A DNA stretch of 64,000 nucleotides from Cellvibrio sp. KY-GH-1 (GCF_008806975.1 NZ_CP031728.1:124001-188000), one strand, 5' to 3'. Shown: positions 36,308 to 44,929, numbered from the stretch's first letter. Numbers and translations: made by a program. Notes: generated by a model from the sequence alone, not told the origin.

Positions 36308-37762
36308 ATGGACAATAAATCACGTCGCGATTTTTTAAAGAACACTGGCCTGGGAGTAGGTGGTGCGGCTCTGGCAGGTGCTATTCCCGGTTTGAATGTT
36401 AATGCTGCAGTAGCAGCAGATTTGGTAAACCCGGCAGATCCATTGGCTCCCAAAGCGCCGCACTTTCCAGCGAAAATTAAATCGGTAATTTGGTTACACC
36501 AGAACGGTGCACCCAGTACCCTTGATTTGTACGATTACAAACCCGAGCTGGTAAAAAATGCAGGCAAGGGGGTACCGGATTCCTTCTTGAAAGGGATCAA
36601 AACCAGTACCCAAGGCGGCGTCAATGAACTGTTTGTTTCTAACAACAGAAGTTGGAAACAATACGGCGAAAGTGGAGCCTGGTTTTCTGACTTGCTGCCA
36701 AACCTCGCCACTCAAGCAGACAAGCTCACGTTTATAAAATCCAGTGTGACTATTGGCGCTACTCACGATATTTCAATTTTGAAATTGAATACGGGTGATT
36801 TAAACCCGGGCCGTCCATCGCTGGGTGCGTGGATTTCCTATGCATTGGGTACTGCAAATCCGGATTTGCCGCCTTACGTAGTTTTGTATAACGGCGCATC
36901 GGAACCGCGTGCAGGTTCAGTGAACTGGCAATCAGGCTTTTTACCAGCGGTTTTCCAAGGGACTGCATTCCGCCCTGGCGCATCTCCAATTTATTATTTG
37001 GATCGCCCGGAGTTGCGCTCTGCTTTGCAACAGCGCAATTCGCTTGATCTCTTGAATAAGCTCAATCAAATCGGTGCGAGCGATCGTCCACTGGATAGCG
37101 AATTGAAAGCCCGTTTACGTTCCTATGAATTAGCCGATCGTATGCAAGTGGCTGCTCCTGAAGCAGTGGATTTGAGCAAGGAAAGTGATGCAACCAAAAA
37201 ACTTTACGGTATTGATGACCCTGTGAGTGCAAGCTACGGCACCACACTTTTGCGCGCGCGCCGTTTGGTGGAACGTGGTGTGCGTTTTATTCAGGTCGTG
37301 AGCGGTGCACCGGATGGTGAAACTGAAATTACCAGTTGGGATGCGCACGATGATCTGGATAAAAACCACGGTTTGATGGCGAAAATGGTGGATAAACCTA
37401 TCGCTGGTTTACTGGAAGATTTGAAATCGCAGGGCTTGCTGGACACTACCCTGGTAGTTTGGACTTCTGAATTTGCGCGCACCCCATGGGGTGAGAGCGG
37501 CACTGGCCGAGATCACAACCCATGGGGCTACACCCAATGGATGGCGGGCGGCGGCTTGAAGGCTGGCTTTACCTACGGTGCTACCGATGAACTGGGTGTG
37601 CAGGTTGCCGACAAGGACACTGCAGTAGATACCTACGACCTGCATGCCACTGTGTTGCATTTGTTAGGCCTGAATCACTTGAAAACTACCTTTATTAACA
37701 ATGGTCGCTCCGAGCGCCCAACGGTAGTTTTCGGTAAAGTGATTAAAGATATTTTGGCCTAA
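36308..37762 (+). CDS. Tat-exported DUF1501 protein (sulfatase-like fold)
   Basis: 484 residues. Perfect twin-arginine motif SRRDFLK (residues 5-11) followed by a hydrophobic stretch, so it is exported folded. DUF1501 belongs to the alkaline phosphatase/sulfatase superfamily; here the conserved metal-site region appears as TSWDAHDDLDKNHGLMAKMVD and VVWTSEFARTPWGE, with GRDHNPWGYTQWMAGGG and YDLHATVLHLLGL near the C-terminus. It forms a two-gene unit with the DUF1549/DUF1553 cytochrome; the pair may be a periplasmic oxidoreductase or hydrolase. Substrate unknown. A clear terminator follows. Confidence 0.9.
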   Translation: MDNKSRRDFLKNTGLGVGGAALAGAIPGLNVNAAVAADLVNPADPLAPKAPHFPAKIKSVIWLHQNGAPSTLDLYDYKPELVKNAGKGVPDSFLKGIKTSTQGGVNELFVSNNRSWKQYGESGAWFSDLLPNLATQADKLTFIKSSVTIGATHDISILKLNTGDLNPGRPSLGAWISYALGTANPDLPPYVVLYNGASEPRAGSVNWQSGFLPAVFQGTAFRPGASPIYYLDRPELRSALQQRNSLDLLNKLNQIGASDRPLDSELKARLRSYELADRMQVAAPEAVDLSKESDATKKLYGIDDPVSASYGTTLLRARRLVERGVRFIQVVSGAPDGETEITSWDAHDDLDKNHGLMAKMVDKPIAGLLEDLKSQGLLDTTLVVWTSEFARTPWGESGTGRDHNPWGYTQWMAGGGLKAGFTYGATDELGVQVADKDTAVDTYDLHATVLHLLGLNHLKTTFINNGRSERPTVVFGKVIKDILA

Positions 37763-37887
37763 TCAACCATTGCACAATCTTTTTCGGAAATGTTTTATGG
37801 GCCTTTTAGCCACTTTTTCAGGTGTGTGGTTTTTAGGAGTGGAATTGCCAGTGTTCAATATTAAGTTGAATTATCAGGGTGATTTGT

Positions 37888-37913
37888 GAGGCAGCACTGC
37901 TGCCTCGATTTTT
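37888..37913 (+). terminator. Intrinsic terminator after DUF1501
   Basis: GAGGCAG (37888-37894) and CTGCCTC (37900-37906) pair around a 5-base loop, followed by GATTTTTAT. The T-rich stretch 37914-38064 before the next gene shows no other element. Confidence 0.75.
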
Positions 37914-38064
37914 ATCTGATGATTTTTAACTTTATTTTTGTGTTGTTAGTGTGAGTTTGTATATTCCAGTTTTTATTTTTTTGAAAAGATTTGATATTTC
38001 CAATTTGTAATTCTTCTTGTTATTTTTTGCTTTCCTTTTTCTGATATCTTAATTGCGGGAATTT

Positions 38065-38478
38065 ATGCGTAATCTTGCGGTGGCTGTGCGTTTTCTTGTA
38101 TTGCTGTTTGGTGTTACCCTGTTTTTGGCGGCTGCGCCTTTCGCGGAAGAGGCGGAAATGGATATGGATTTAATGCAATCCATTGAAAGCACCAATGACA
38201 ATCTTTCATCCAATATTTCATTGGAAAATGCCGAGTCTGCCATTGCCGATGCGCAAACGCTGAATGAATTATTTACGGTGGTGGCTGAGCACTATAAAAA
38301 GGAAACAGCAGCCGGTAAGGACGCGGTGGAAGCGGTGGATTTGACTACCAAAAGCATTAAATTTTCGGATGAGATTATTACCTTTCTCAAACAAGAGGAT
38401 TTTGACAGCGCGGCCAATACCGCGACCGACCTGGCGCGCACCTGCAAAACCTGCCACAACTTTTATAAAGAAGATTAA
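38065..38478 (+). CDS. Small exported cytochrome c-like protein (C-terminal haem motif)
   Basis: 137 residues from the ATG at 38065 (an in-frame TTG at 38053 is the alternative). Signal-like N-terminus (VRFLVLLFGVTLFLAAAP). The rest is predicted mostly helical and acidic, ending with one haem c motif Cys127-Lys-Thr-Cys130-His131, the place it occupies in four-helix cytochromes c' and c556. So it is probably a periplasmic monohaem electron carrier or sensor. It starts the series cytochrome - dihaem cytochrome - peroxiredoxin, with 59 bases to the next gene. Confidence 0.75.
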   Translation: MRNLAVAVRFLVLLFGVTLFLAAAPFAEEAEMDMDLMQSIESTNDNLSSNISLENAESAIADAQTLNELFTVVAEHYKKETAAGKDAVEAVDLTTKSIKFSDEIITFLKQEDFDSAANTATDLARTCKTCHNFYKED

Positions 38479-38537
38479 TACCTCGAGGTTGTGTGGGTAG
38501 TCCAGATAAATTGGCAGGATCAAGGTAGTAGCGAGTG

Positions 38538-39209
38538 ATGGTGAATAGTAAACCCTGGCGCCTGATAGTTGCAGGCGCATTGTGTAGTTATCTGTTAGGC
38601 GCTGTGGCTCAGGCAGCGGATTTCCCCGGCGATGCCGCAGGAGGGAAAGTAAAAGCTGAGGATGAACGCTGTGCGGAGTGCCATGGTATTGATGGCAATA
38701 TTCATGCACCTAATGAATCGGCCAAAATTCCCAAGTTGGCAGGGCAGAGCCCGGATTATTTGCTAAAGCAATTTCAGGATTTTCGCAGCGGCGAGCGGCA
38801 CAACGATTTTATGGCGATGATGGCAGGGAACCTGGATGATGCCGATGTGGTCGATATTTTGGCTTGGTACGCGAGCCAGCCGAGCATGAGCGGCAGTGGT
38901 TCGACTAATCTACAGGGCCAGCAATTGTTTCTGGAAGGCGATGCAAAGCGCGGTATACAGGCTTGTGCAAGCTGCCATGGTAGCGATGGTAAAGGCGCGG
39001 CTAAAGCAGTTGCAGGCTATCCGGACCTGGACCTGGCATTAATTCCTGTGTTGGGTGGGCAAGATTGGCATTATCTGGATCAACAGCTGCGCGATTGGCG
39101 TGCAGGAGCAAGGACCAATAGCGCGGACGGGCTGATGAATAAAGTCACTGAAAAATTATCGGATGCGGAAATTACTGCCTTAAGCGATTTTATTTCGGCA
39201 TTAAAATAA
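38538..39209 (+). CDS. Dihaem cytochrome c (c4-like)
   Basis: 223 residues, signal peptide ending near GAVAQAAD. Two haem c motifs, Cys45-x-x-Cys48-His49 (DERCAECHG) and Cys143-x-x-Cys146-His147 (QACASCHGSDG), about 98 residues apart, each followed by a helical half with a Met ligand candidate (for example FMAMMAGN and GLMNKV). This duplicated class I plan is that of cytochrome c4. Periplasmic electron transfer; partner oxidase not in view, but the DUF1549 cytochrome upstream and peroxiredoxin downstream are candidates for linkage. ATG at 38538 chosen over GTG at 38535; both lack a strong Shine-Dalgarno. Confidence 0.85.
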   Translation: MVNSKPWRLIVAGALCSYLLGAVAQAADFPGDAAGGKVKAEDERCAECHGIDGNIHAPNESAKIPKLAGQSPDYLLKQFQDFRSGERHNDFMAMMAGNLDDADVVDILAWYASQPSMSGSGSTNLQGQQLFLEGDAKRGIQACASCHGSDGKGAAKAVAGYPDLDLALIPVLGGQDWHYLDQQLRDWRAGARTNSADGLMNKVTEKLSDAEITALSDFISALK

Positions 39210-39247
39210 TGGGCAAAACTCTCTTTAACTTAATTAGGGAATTCACT

Positions 39248-39847
39248 ATGAAATTTGCAGTCGGAAAATCGTATTTAACCACCTTTGTGGTGAGTATTGC
39301 TGGCGGATTGCTGGCGCTGCCAGTTCTGGCGGCATTGGAAACTGGCCAGAACGCGCCGGAGTTTTCCCTGCGGGCGTCTTTGGCCGGTAAGGTATTTAAT
39401 TTTTCGCTTAAGGAAAAATTAAAATCCGGCCCGGTGGTAGTTTACTTTTATCCTTCAGCCTATACCAATGGCTGCAATCTGCAGGCGCACAGCTTCTCGG
39501 TAAGCAGTGATAAGTTTGCCAAGGCTGGCGCAACGGTGATTGGTGTTTCGCTGGACAGTATCGAACGCCTGAATGAATTCTCATCAGACCCGGAGTATTG
39601 CGCGGGCAAGGTGGCTGTTGCATCTGACCCGGAAGGCAAGGTGGCTAAATCCTTTGAATTAAATGTACGCGATTCAGCGCCAGGCAAAGTGGATAGTCGC
39701 GGCAAAGCCATCGACCACGGTTTTTCAGAGCGCACTACCTTTATCATTACTGAAGATGGAAAAATTTCTTCTACTATCAGCGGTGTATCACCGACTGATA
39801 ACGTCAAGCAAGCACTGGCGGCGGTAGAGAAATTGGCAGCGCAGTGA
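39248..39847 (+). CDS. Exported peroxiredoxin (Bcp/AhpC-TSA family)
   Basis: 199 residues from the ATG at 39248 (AGGGA seven bases before). N-terminal signal peptide to about residue 29 (ALPVLAAL) makes it periplasmic, unusual for Bcp-type enzymes. Thioredoxin-fold blocks: GQNAPEFSLRASLAGKVFNFSL, VVVYFYPSAYTNGCNLQAHSF with peroxidatic Cys76, and SDPEGKVAKSFELN, FIITEDGKISSTISGVSP. The Pro normally before the Cys motif is replaced (TNGC instead of TPGC). It reduces peroxides using an outside thiol donor. It follows the dihaem cytochrome directly, so oxidative protection of haem proteins is a plausible role. Confidence 0.85.
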   Translation: MKFAVGKSYLTTFVVSIAGGLLALPVLAALETGQNAPEFSLRASLAGKVFNFSLKEKLKSGPVVVYFYPSAYTNGCNLQAHSFSVSSDKFAKAGATVIGVSLDSIERLNEFSSDPEYCAGKVAVASDPEGKVAKSFELNVRDSAPGKVDSRGKAIDHGFSERTTFIITEDGKISSTISGVSPTDNVKQALAAVEKLAAQ

Positions 39848-39897
39848 AAGTGTTCAGAAATTATTTGTTAACAATCTAGTCGGAAGTTGCTGCGCTC

Positions 39898-39933
39898 TTC
39901 CAACCTACGTTTAGATTGCAATGTAGGTTGGAA
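39898..39933. repeat. Inverted repeat of a dispersed genomic type
   Basis: TTCCAACCTAC (39898-39908) and GTAGGTTGGAA (39923-39933) are perfect 11-base arms around 14 bases, followed by AAGCCGAAGGCGCG. The GTAGGTTGGA..AGCC(GAAG)GC wording resembles a short repeat scattered in many proteobacteria. Between convergent genes; may also act as a terminator. Confidence 0.45.
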
Positions 39934-39959
39934 AAGCCGAAGGCGCGTTTCGACATCTT

Positions 39960-40979
39960 TTAAAAAAAGACATCAACACTATTTAATTGCTGCGCAATTT
40001 CCGGATGTATTTCTACGCCGGTAATTAATTGTCTGTCGCGCGTTTGCCAGCCGCGTTCTCCGGGGTAGGTGAAGGGTGTAGCATCTGTTTTTAAATAGGC
40101 AATAAACGAAGCGGCGTGTTGTTGTAATTCGCCAGGTTCAAGAAATGCTTCCGGGTTAAGCGCAATAAATATTTTGCTTGCGAGCGGGTCCAGGCCACTG
40201 GCGTCGTTGCTGCGAATTTGCTGGGTAAATGCGGCACCGGCCAAGGCGGCGGTCAACAATTCAAACATCACTGCCAAACCAGCTCCTTTGTGTTCGCCCA
40301 TGGGCAACACTGCACCGCCTAAAATCGCTTTGGCATCATTGGTGGGGTTGCCCTGTGCATCGATTCCCCAATTGCCGGGTAAACTTTTCCCTTCACGCAA
40401 CCAGGTGCCCACTTTACCCACCGCCGCCTGGCTCATTGCCATATCCAGCACGGCCGGCTCTTGCGGATTAATACCAGGAATACCAATCGCGAGAGGGTTG
40501 TTACCAATCACCGCTTTATTGGCTCCGCCAATGGCCATGGTGGGAATTGCATTGGTGGTACACATGCCGATAAAGCCCGCTTGCGCCGCGCGGCTGGCAT
40601 AAGCATGGGCGCGCCCCCAGTGCGTAGTGTTTTTCGCAAGGCAAACACCCACACCAAATTCTGTTGCCAAATCCATCGCCTGTTGCATAGCTTTGGCAGA
40701 GGCATAGCGCCCCGGCCCATTGTTACAATCCAATACCGCAATAGCGCCAAACTGGCGAACATAATTAAATTGCGGATTAATCGTCACACGCCCTTCGGAA
40801 AGTGCTTTAAGCAGCGGCGGCAACATGCGTACACCGTGTGAGGGTACTCCAAGCAAATCCGCTTCGCTCATAATCTCTGCTTCAATCTGCGCCTGTTCTG
40901 GCGCGATACCGGCAAGTATTAAACGATCAGCTATTTTTTTTACCAATAGGTCGTAGGGAACGGTAGTTGTATCGCTCAT
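39960..40979 (-). CDS. Malate/L-lactate dehydrogenase family NAD(P)-dependent oxidoreductase
   Basis: 339 residues of the Ldh_2 family (YlbC/AllD/DpkA group), cytoplasmic. Blocks: EADLLGVPSHGVRMLPPLL, NGPGRYASAKAMQQAM, KNTTHWGRAHAYASRAAQAGF and GNNPLAIGIPG, which form the unusual NAD-binding fold of this family. The catalytic His is in SHGVRM. Members reduce keto acids, ureidoglycolate or cyclic imines (piperideine/pyrroline-2-carboxylate); the sequence alone does not tell which. It stands alone between convergent peroxiredoxin and a hypothetical gene. Confidence 0.85.
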   Translation of the reverse strand: MSDTTTVPYDLLVKKIADRLILAGIAPEQAQIEAEIMSEADLLGVPSHGVRMLPPLLKALSEGRVTINPQFNYVRQFGAIAVLDCNNGPGRYASAKAMQQAMDLATEFGVGVCLAKNTTHWGRAHAYASRAAQAGFIGMCTTNAIPTMAIGGANKAVIGNNPLAIGIPGINPQEPAVLDMAMSQAAVGKVGTWLREGKSLPGNWGIDAQGNPTNDAKAILGGAVLPMGEHKGAGLAVMFELLTAALAGAAFTQQIRSNDASGLDPLASKIFIALNPEAFLEPGELQQHAASFIAYLKTDATPFTYPGERGWQTRDRQLITGVEIHPEIAQQLNSVDVFF

Positions 40980-41036
40980 TAATAAATCCTGCCAAGGCTT
41001 TAAAGAATAGATTCAATTTATATTGACTGAATAAAA

Positions 41037-42065
41037 TTATTTGGATTTTTCAATTTTATCTACTGATAGGTGAAAATTGAGGGTAGCGTTTGGTTTTGAT
41101 CCATAACGGGAAAGATATTTTTCGCAAAGATCAGATAGTTCAAGGATGTTTAAGTTTGTCGAGTTGGCTGATATTGAGAATGGGCTGCCGCAAATATCAT
41201 AGCTAGCCTGGGCAAGCCTTTGGCGAAATTTTCCTCCCGTAGTAATATGTGATTCCGGGTTGTATAAATTGATCACTAAAAAACTTTGATTATTTAATCG
41301 GAATACAGAAAATCCCTCTATCTCTCTCCAAGGAATTAGGACAGATGGGCCGGCGGTAAATATCGTTATCCCATTGCCATTTAGCTCAAGTGCCTGCTTT
41401 TTTGATAATAATCGCCAAAATCCAGAAATTGCGCATAAACCGAAAAACAATACGCTGATTCCACCTGCTATATGTAGTAAAGTGAAACCGAAATTGGGTA
41501 ATTCAATTGTTTGACTATCCTGCGATAAAAGCCAGATACCCAGCCCCACAAATATCATTGAAAAAATAATAATAGTAGTTGATGTTTTTCTGCTGGCATT
41601 AATAACTGTTACGTCAGTCGTCACTCGGCTACCTCTGGGTGTGTTTAATATGGTGGCTGGGAATATCTTGCTTTCATCCAATAATTTTTCATAATAATCG
41701 GTTGGCAAGTGACCACAAACCTTTAACCATTCTTGTTGGGTAATCTCAATCAACGATTTAACTGAAATTATGCCTCCAGGTGACATTGGCGGTGCGTCTT
41801 GCGATATAACGAACAAAATTCTGGATTTGAGCCATTCGGGGTTGAACCCTGCCCATTCACCAGCAACACTTCGCAGGTTGTCGCCAACGCTGGGAAACAC
41901 CTCATGCCATAAGATCTGGTGAATTTCTTCAGGGGTAAAACCAGACTCCAAAATAACTCTGGCAATATGTTTATGGGATGATTCGTCTAGCTCGGTATCC
42001 AGGAAGAGATCGGATAGCGCATCCCAAACTGGGAATCTTTTTTCGATTTCAGTTTCAGATAACAT
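41037..42065 (-). CDS. Two-domain hypothetical membrane protein (DUF7079-like N-terminus)
   Basis: 342 residues from the ATG at 42065, with AGGAGT five bases upstream. The N-terminal 100 residues (RFPVWDALSDLFLDTELDE, ILWHEVFPSVGDN, VAGEWAGFNPEWL) resemble small stand-alone proteins of the DUF7079 group. Two membrane helices follow (about 167-186 and 196-220), then a beta-rich C-terminal domain (ALELNGNGITIFTAGPSVLIPWREIEGFSVF) of the kind found in PH-like or STM3941-type proteins. The fusion of the two is unusual as far as I know. Function unknown. The first of three minus-strand small genes of unrelated type. Confidence 0.65.
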   Translation of the reverse strand: MLSETEIEKRFPVWDALSDLFLDTELDESSHKHIARVILESGFTPEEIHQILWHEVFPSVGDNLRSVAGEWAGFNPEWLKSRILFVISQDAPPMSPGGIISVKSLIEITQQEWLKVCGHLPTDYYEKLLDESKIFPATILNTPRGSRVTTDVTVINASRKTSTTIIIFSMIFVGLGIWLLSQDSQTIELPNFGFTLLHIAGGISVLFFGLCAISGFWRLLSKKQALELNGNGITIFTAGPSVLIPWREIEGFSVFRLNNQSFLVINLYNPESHITTGGKFRQRLAQASYDICGSPFSISANSTNLNILELSDLCEKYLSRYGSKPNATLNFHLSVDKIEKSK

Positions 42066-42116
42066 CACCAACTCCTTAGAACACAGCCTTCAAAGTCAGA
42101 CCTTTGGGCAACGGAT

Positions 42117-42512
42117 TTATTCTCTTAAAAACTGAACACTTTTAATTAGGCCGTTTTCAACTTCATAGATGGATACATACTTTTGTTCTTTTTTTTCATA
42201 AGTCACGGTTTCATGGTTTATTACGTACTTACCTTGGGTAATTTGGCTGTGTATCTTCACGCTCACGCTTTTTTCTTTAAACATCGGCTCAAAAATAAAA
42301 GCGAGGTGCTCTTTGCCGGGCTTGCCTAATGGTATGTTCGGATAGGTGAATATTTGGATGCTGTCAGAGTAGGTGTTAAGAAAGCTGGTTAAGTCATGGT
42401 TGTTGTAAGCCGCCATTCTGGCATTAACTACATCCAGTGGCGCCTTGGGGTGATCCGCAGCCTGGACGTGGATGGAAACTACAGCTAGCAAAATGAAAAA
42501 TAGCTTCTTCAT
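42117..42512 (-). CDS. Exported NTF2/SnoaL-like protein
   Basis: 131 residues with a signal peptide ending near SIHVQAAD. The remainder has the NTF2-like cone fold wording (VVNARMAAYNNHDLTSFLNTYSDSIQIF, then HLAFIFEPMF and the closing YEVENGLIKSVQFL). Members can be enzymes or binding proteins; no catalytic residues can be assigned. No operon partner is obvious: 50 bases separate it from the downstream hypothetical gene, 84 from the GFA gene upstream. Confidence 0.72.
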   Translation of the reverse strand: MKKLFFILLAVVSIHVQAADHPKAPLDVVNARMAAYNNHDLTSFLNTYSDSIQIFTYPNIPLGKPGKEHLAFIFEPMFKEKSVSVKIHSQITQGKYVINHETVTYEKKEQKYVSIYEVENGLIKSVQFLRE

Positions 42513-42596
42513 AAAATTATCCTTTTGAAATTAAGTCTGTTGCCTGGATGGCTCGCATCTAGTGGGGCATTACACAATCGGTTAGTAGTGAAAATC

Positions 42597-43001
42597 CTAC
42601 TTCTTCATCACTCTCGCTTCCTCAAAATTGGGGAGTTCATCGATGTTGCGAGGCCATTTAGGCCGGTTTGCACAATATATATTGGCGGTTGGTGATTCAA
42701 CAGGTTCTGATTCTAATAGGCCAAATGCAATTTCAAACGGGGCATCGGGTGTCGATAGCCGATAAAAGATGCTTGAACCGCAAGTTGAGCAAAACCCTCT
42801 ATGGGCCTTCTCAGACGAATTGAAAATTTTGATAAGGTCAAAACCTGATTCCCAATTCAGGTCTTCAGTGCGCACCGTGCCGAAGGTTCCATATGCAGCT
42901 CCGCTAAATTTTCTACACATTGAACAATGGCAGTTTGCAATTCCACCATCGAATTTAGCGAAGCTAAATTTAACACCACCACAAAGACAGCTGCCGTTCA
43001 T
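42597..43001 (-). CDS. GFA (CENP-V) family zinc protein
   Basis: 134 residues. Zinc-ligand cysteines of the GFA fold are all present: GSCLCGGV at the N-terminus, NCHCSMCRK, and GFCSTCGSSIFYR. The family takes its name from glutathione-dependent formaldehyde activation, but most members have no proven reaction. PKWPRNIDELPNFEE at the C-terminus is common in the family. Short lone gene; nothing in the context suggests a substrate. Confidence 0.85.
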   Translation of the reverse strand: MNGSCLCGGVKFSFAKFDGGIANCHCSMCRKFSGAAYGTFGTVRTEDLNWESGFDLIKIFNSSEKAHRGFCSTCGSSIFYRLSTPDAPFEIAFGLLESEPVESPTANIYCANRPKWPRNIDELPNFEEARVMKK

Positions 43002-43444
43002 ATAGATTCTTCCTTATAGAACAAGGCTCATAACTATATATTCCCCTGTAGTAATTTTCACTCAATTTCACTGTGGAGCTTTTTGGATGGGGGGCTAGGG
43101 CGCATATTTAGTCAGCAAGAGGCAGATCTTGTTGTGTGATAGATAGCGGTTATTCTTGTACCTGGGATGGGTTGGTTTCTGCATACAATTAGTGTTCTTT
43201 ACAATTGTGGATATTTTATGTGAATACAGATTTTTCTGTTTATTCACGCTAAAAAATGCTAAAAATGAATGCTTCATATGCCTTTCCAGGGGCTTCTTGA
43301 GCACATCTTTTAGTGTTCGTTCGGTCCTGATATCGGCCGTGGGGTTCACAGGTAAGGGGGCAATCCTCCACATACATGTTTCCCGTATGTGTGAGTATCT
43401 TTAATAGTTGCGTATTTCGATACAATTAAAATAAGAATTTTAAT
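43002..43444. other. Gene-free A+T-rich stretch
   Basis: About 440 bases between the GFA gene and the cytochrome c' promoter. Open frames here are short with no family-like sequence. An inverted repeat ACATAC...GTATGT lies near 43371-43391. I see nothing else. Confidence 0.5.
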
Positions 43445-43460
43445 CGGCACGCGAGTTGCA
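43445..43460 (+). promoter_or_regulatory. Sigma-54 promoter candidate for cytochrome c'
   Basis: CGGCACG-CGAG-TTGCA: only the first base departs from TGGCACG-N4-TTGCA; GG (43446-43447) and GC (43458-43459) are exactly 10 apart. The -12 half also forms one arm of the palindrome GTTGCAG...CTGCAAC (43455-43474). Predicted start near 43471. Confidence 0.6.
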
Positions 43461-43590
43461 GTGTTCCCTGCAACATGGGTAGTTGGTTTACTCATGTGAT
43501 GAATTAACGCAACAAGTGTGCAAATTGAAATAGCCGTACCGGTTAGCTGATGAATAACCAACAGACATAGATCTTAGGAGAAAACTGTTA

Positions 43591-44097
43591 ATGACTCGTG
43601 TAGCCAGCGTTGTAACATCGTTAAAAATTCTGGGTGCTGCTTGCCTCGTTGCGGGTAGTGCCAGTGTGTTCGCGGCAGATGAACCTGCGAAAGCAGCCGC
43701 GTCGGATGCGGCCAAGCAAGCGATTTCTGTACGCAAAGCGACATTTTTGTTGATCGCCAATAACTTCAAGCCGATTGGTGAAGTTCTGCAGGGTAAGGCT
43801 GCTTACAATCAGGCTGAAATCGTAAAGCGTGCACAACGCGTTGCTTTTTTAAGTGAATTGTTGGACGGTACTTTCCCGGCGGAGTCCAATCTGGGTACAC
43901 CACAAACCAAAACCAAAGCCGACGCCTTCTCTAAAAAAGAAGACTTTGACAAGTTGTTGAAAGAGTTTGTAGCCAATTCAAAAAACCTGGCTCAAGTTGC
44001 AGCGACGGAATCTACTGCGTCTGATGCGTTTAAGGAGGCGGCTAAAGCAGTTGCTGGGGGATGTAAAGGTTGCCACGACAAGTACAAGGAAAAATAG
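43591..44097 (+). CDS. Cytochrome c' / c556-type protein
   Basis: 168 residues. Signal peptide ends near GSASVFAAD. A four-helix protein with the single haem c motif at the extreme C-terminus, Cys158-Lys-Gly-Cys161-His162 (GGCKGCHDKYKEK), the diagnostic position for cytochromes c'. The helix segments RKATFLLIANNFKPIGEVLQGKA and FKEAAKAVAGGCKGCH fit. Cytochromes c' bind NO or CO and protect against nitrosative stress. AGGAG is nine bases before the ATG. The b-type cytochrome gene 80 bases downstream is a usual neighbour and probably donates electrons. Confidence 0.88.
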   Translation: MTRVASVVTSLKILGAACLVAGSASVFAADEPAKAAASDAAKQAISVRKATFLLIANNFKPIGEVLQGKAAYNQAEIVKRAQRVAFLSELLDGTFPAESNLGTPQTKTKADAFSKKEDFDKLLKEFVANSKNLAQVAATESTASDAFKEAAKAVAGGCKGCHDKYKEK

Positions 44098-44176
44098 CCC
44101 ACTGTTGTCCAATCTATGCTGGCCCTTGTGCCAGCTTAGATATTCATTAAATCCCGCTTAGCGTGCAGCTCCTACT

Positions 44177-44929
44177 ATGTCCGATCCATTTGCTGAACCC
44201 ACCCAAAGTCTTGAGATTGAAACGCCGGTTGATTCCGGGAAAGCCCATTTGCATGTCTGGGATTTGCCTACGCGTGTGTTTCACTGGTTATTGGTTGCTT
44301 CGTTTATTGTTGCCTATTTGAGTAACTGGGCGGGAGTGAGTTATTTTACCTGGCATTTATGGTCAGGTTATTTCGTGGTGATCCTCGTGGGGTTTCGAAT
44401 CCTCTGGGGAATTTTTGGGACGCACCACGCGCAGTTCGTCAATTTTGTTCGTCATCCCCTTGAAAGTCTGCGCTATGCCAAACATCTCGCCGCTAACAAA
44501 GCCAAATCTTACCCGGGCCATAATCCGCTCGGTGCGCTTATGGTACTGTTGTTGTTAACCGTCATGTTGGTGCAGGCGGTAACCGGCTTATTCGCCAACG
44601 ATGAAATTTTTAATGTTGGCCCTTTGTATGGTTACATTGATAATGAGTTGAGTTTGAAGCTGACGGGCATCCATAAAGAATTGTTTTACTGGATTCTTGC
44701 TGCTGTCGGAGTTCATGTTGCTGCGGTTTTGTTTTATGTATTGGTAAAACGTGAGAATCTGATCAAAGCCATGGTGACCGGCAAAAAGCCGCGTCGCGGA
44801 TTGGAAGGCGCGCGTTCAATTGAGTCTTCCAAAATCTGGCTGGCATTGTTTTTAGTGGTGTTTGTGTCTGGCTTGCTTGCTTGGGTGATTGTCGCGGCGC
44901 CTGAGGCGGTATTGGATTTAGGATATTAA
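44177..44929 (+). CDS. Membrane b-type cytochrome (b561/Ni-Fe hydrogenase cytochrome b-like)
   Basis: 250 residues, about five membrane helices, of the cytochrome b561 bacterial/Ni-Fe-hydrogenase group. Haem-ligand histidines are visible in HVWDLPTRVFHWLLVASF, FTWHLWSGYFVVILVGFR and LTGIHKELFYWILAAVGVHVAAVLFY. It passes electrons between the quinone pool and periplasmic c-type cytochromes. Following a cytochrome c' gene is a recurrent arrangement in proteobacteria. A long cytoplasmic N-terminus (first 30 residues) and a charged loop (KKPRRGLEGARS) are seen. No terminator stands out in the 280 bases that follow. Confidence 0.87.
   Translation: MSDPFAEPTQSLEIETPVDSGKAHLHVWDLPTRVFHWLLVASFIVAYLSNWAGVSYFTWHLWSGYFVVILVGFRILWGIFGTHHAQFVNFVRHPLESLRYAKHLAANKAKSYPGHNPLGALMVLLLLTVMLVQAVTGLFANDEIFNVGPLYGYIDNELSLKLTGIHKELFYWILAAVGVHVAAVLFYVLVKRENLIKAMVTGKKPRRGLEGARSIESSKIWLALFLVVFVSGLLAWVIVAAPEAVLDLGY

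Noticed and set aside
43095..43404. Open frames on both strands in the gap before cytochrome c'
   Set aside because: Low-quality composition, mutual overlap, no ribosome sites and no recognisable domains.
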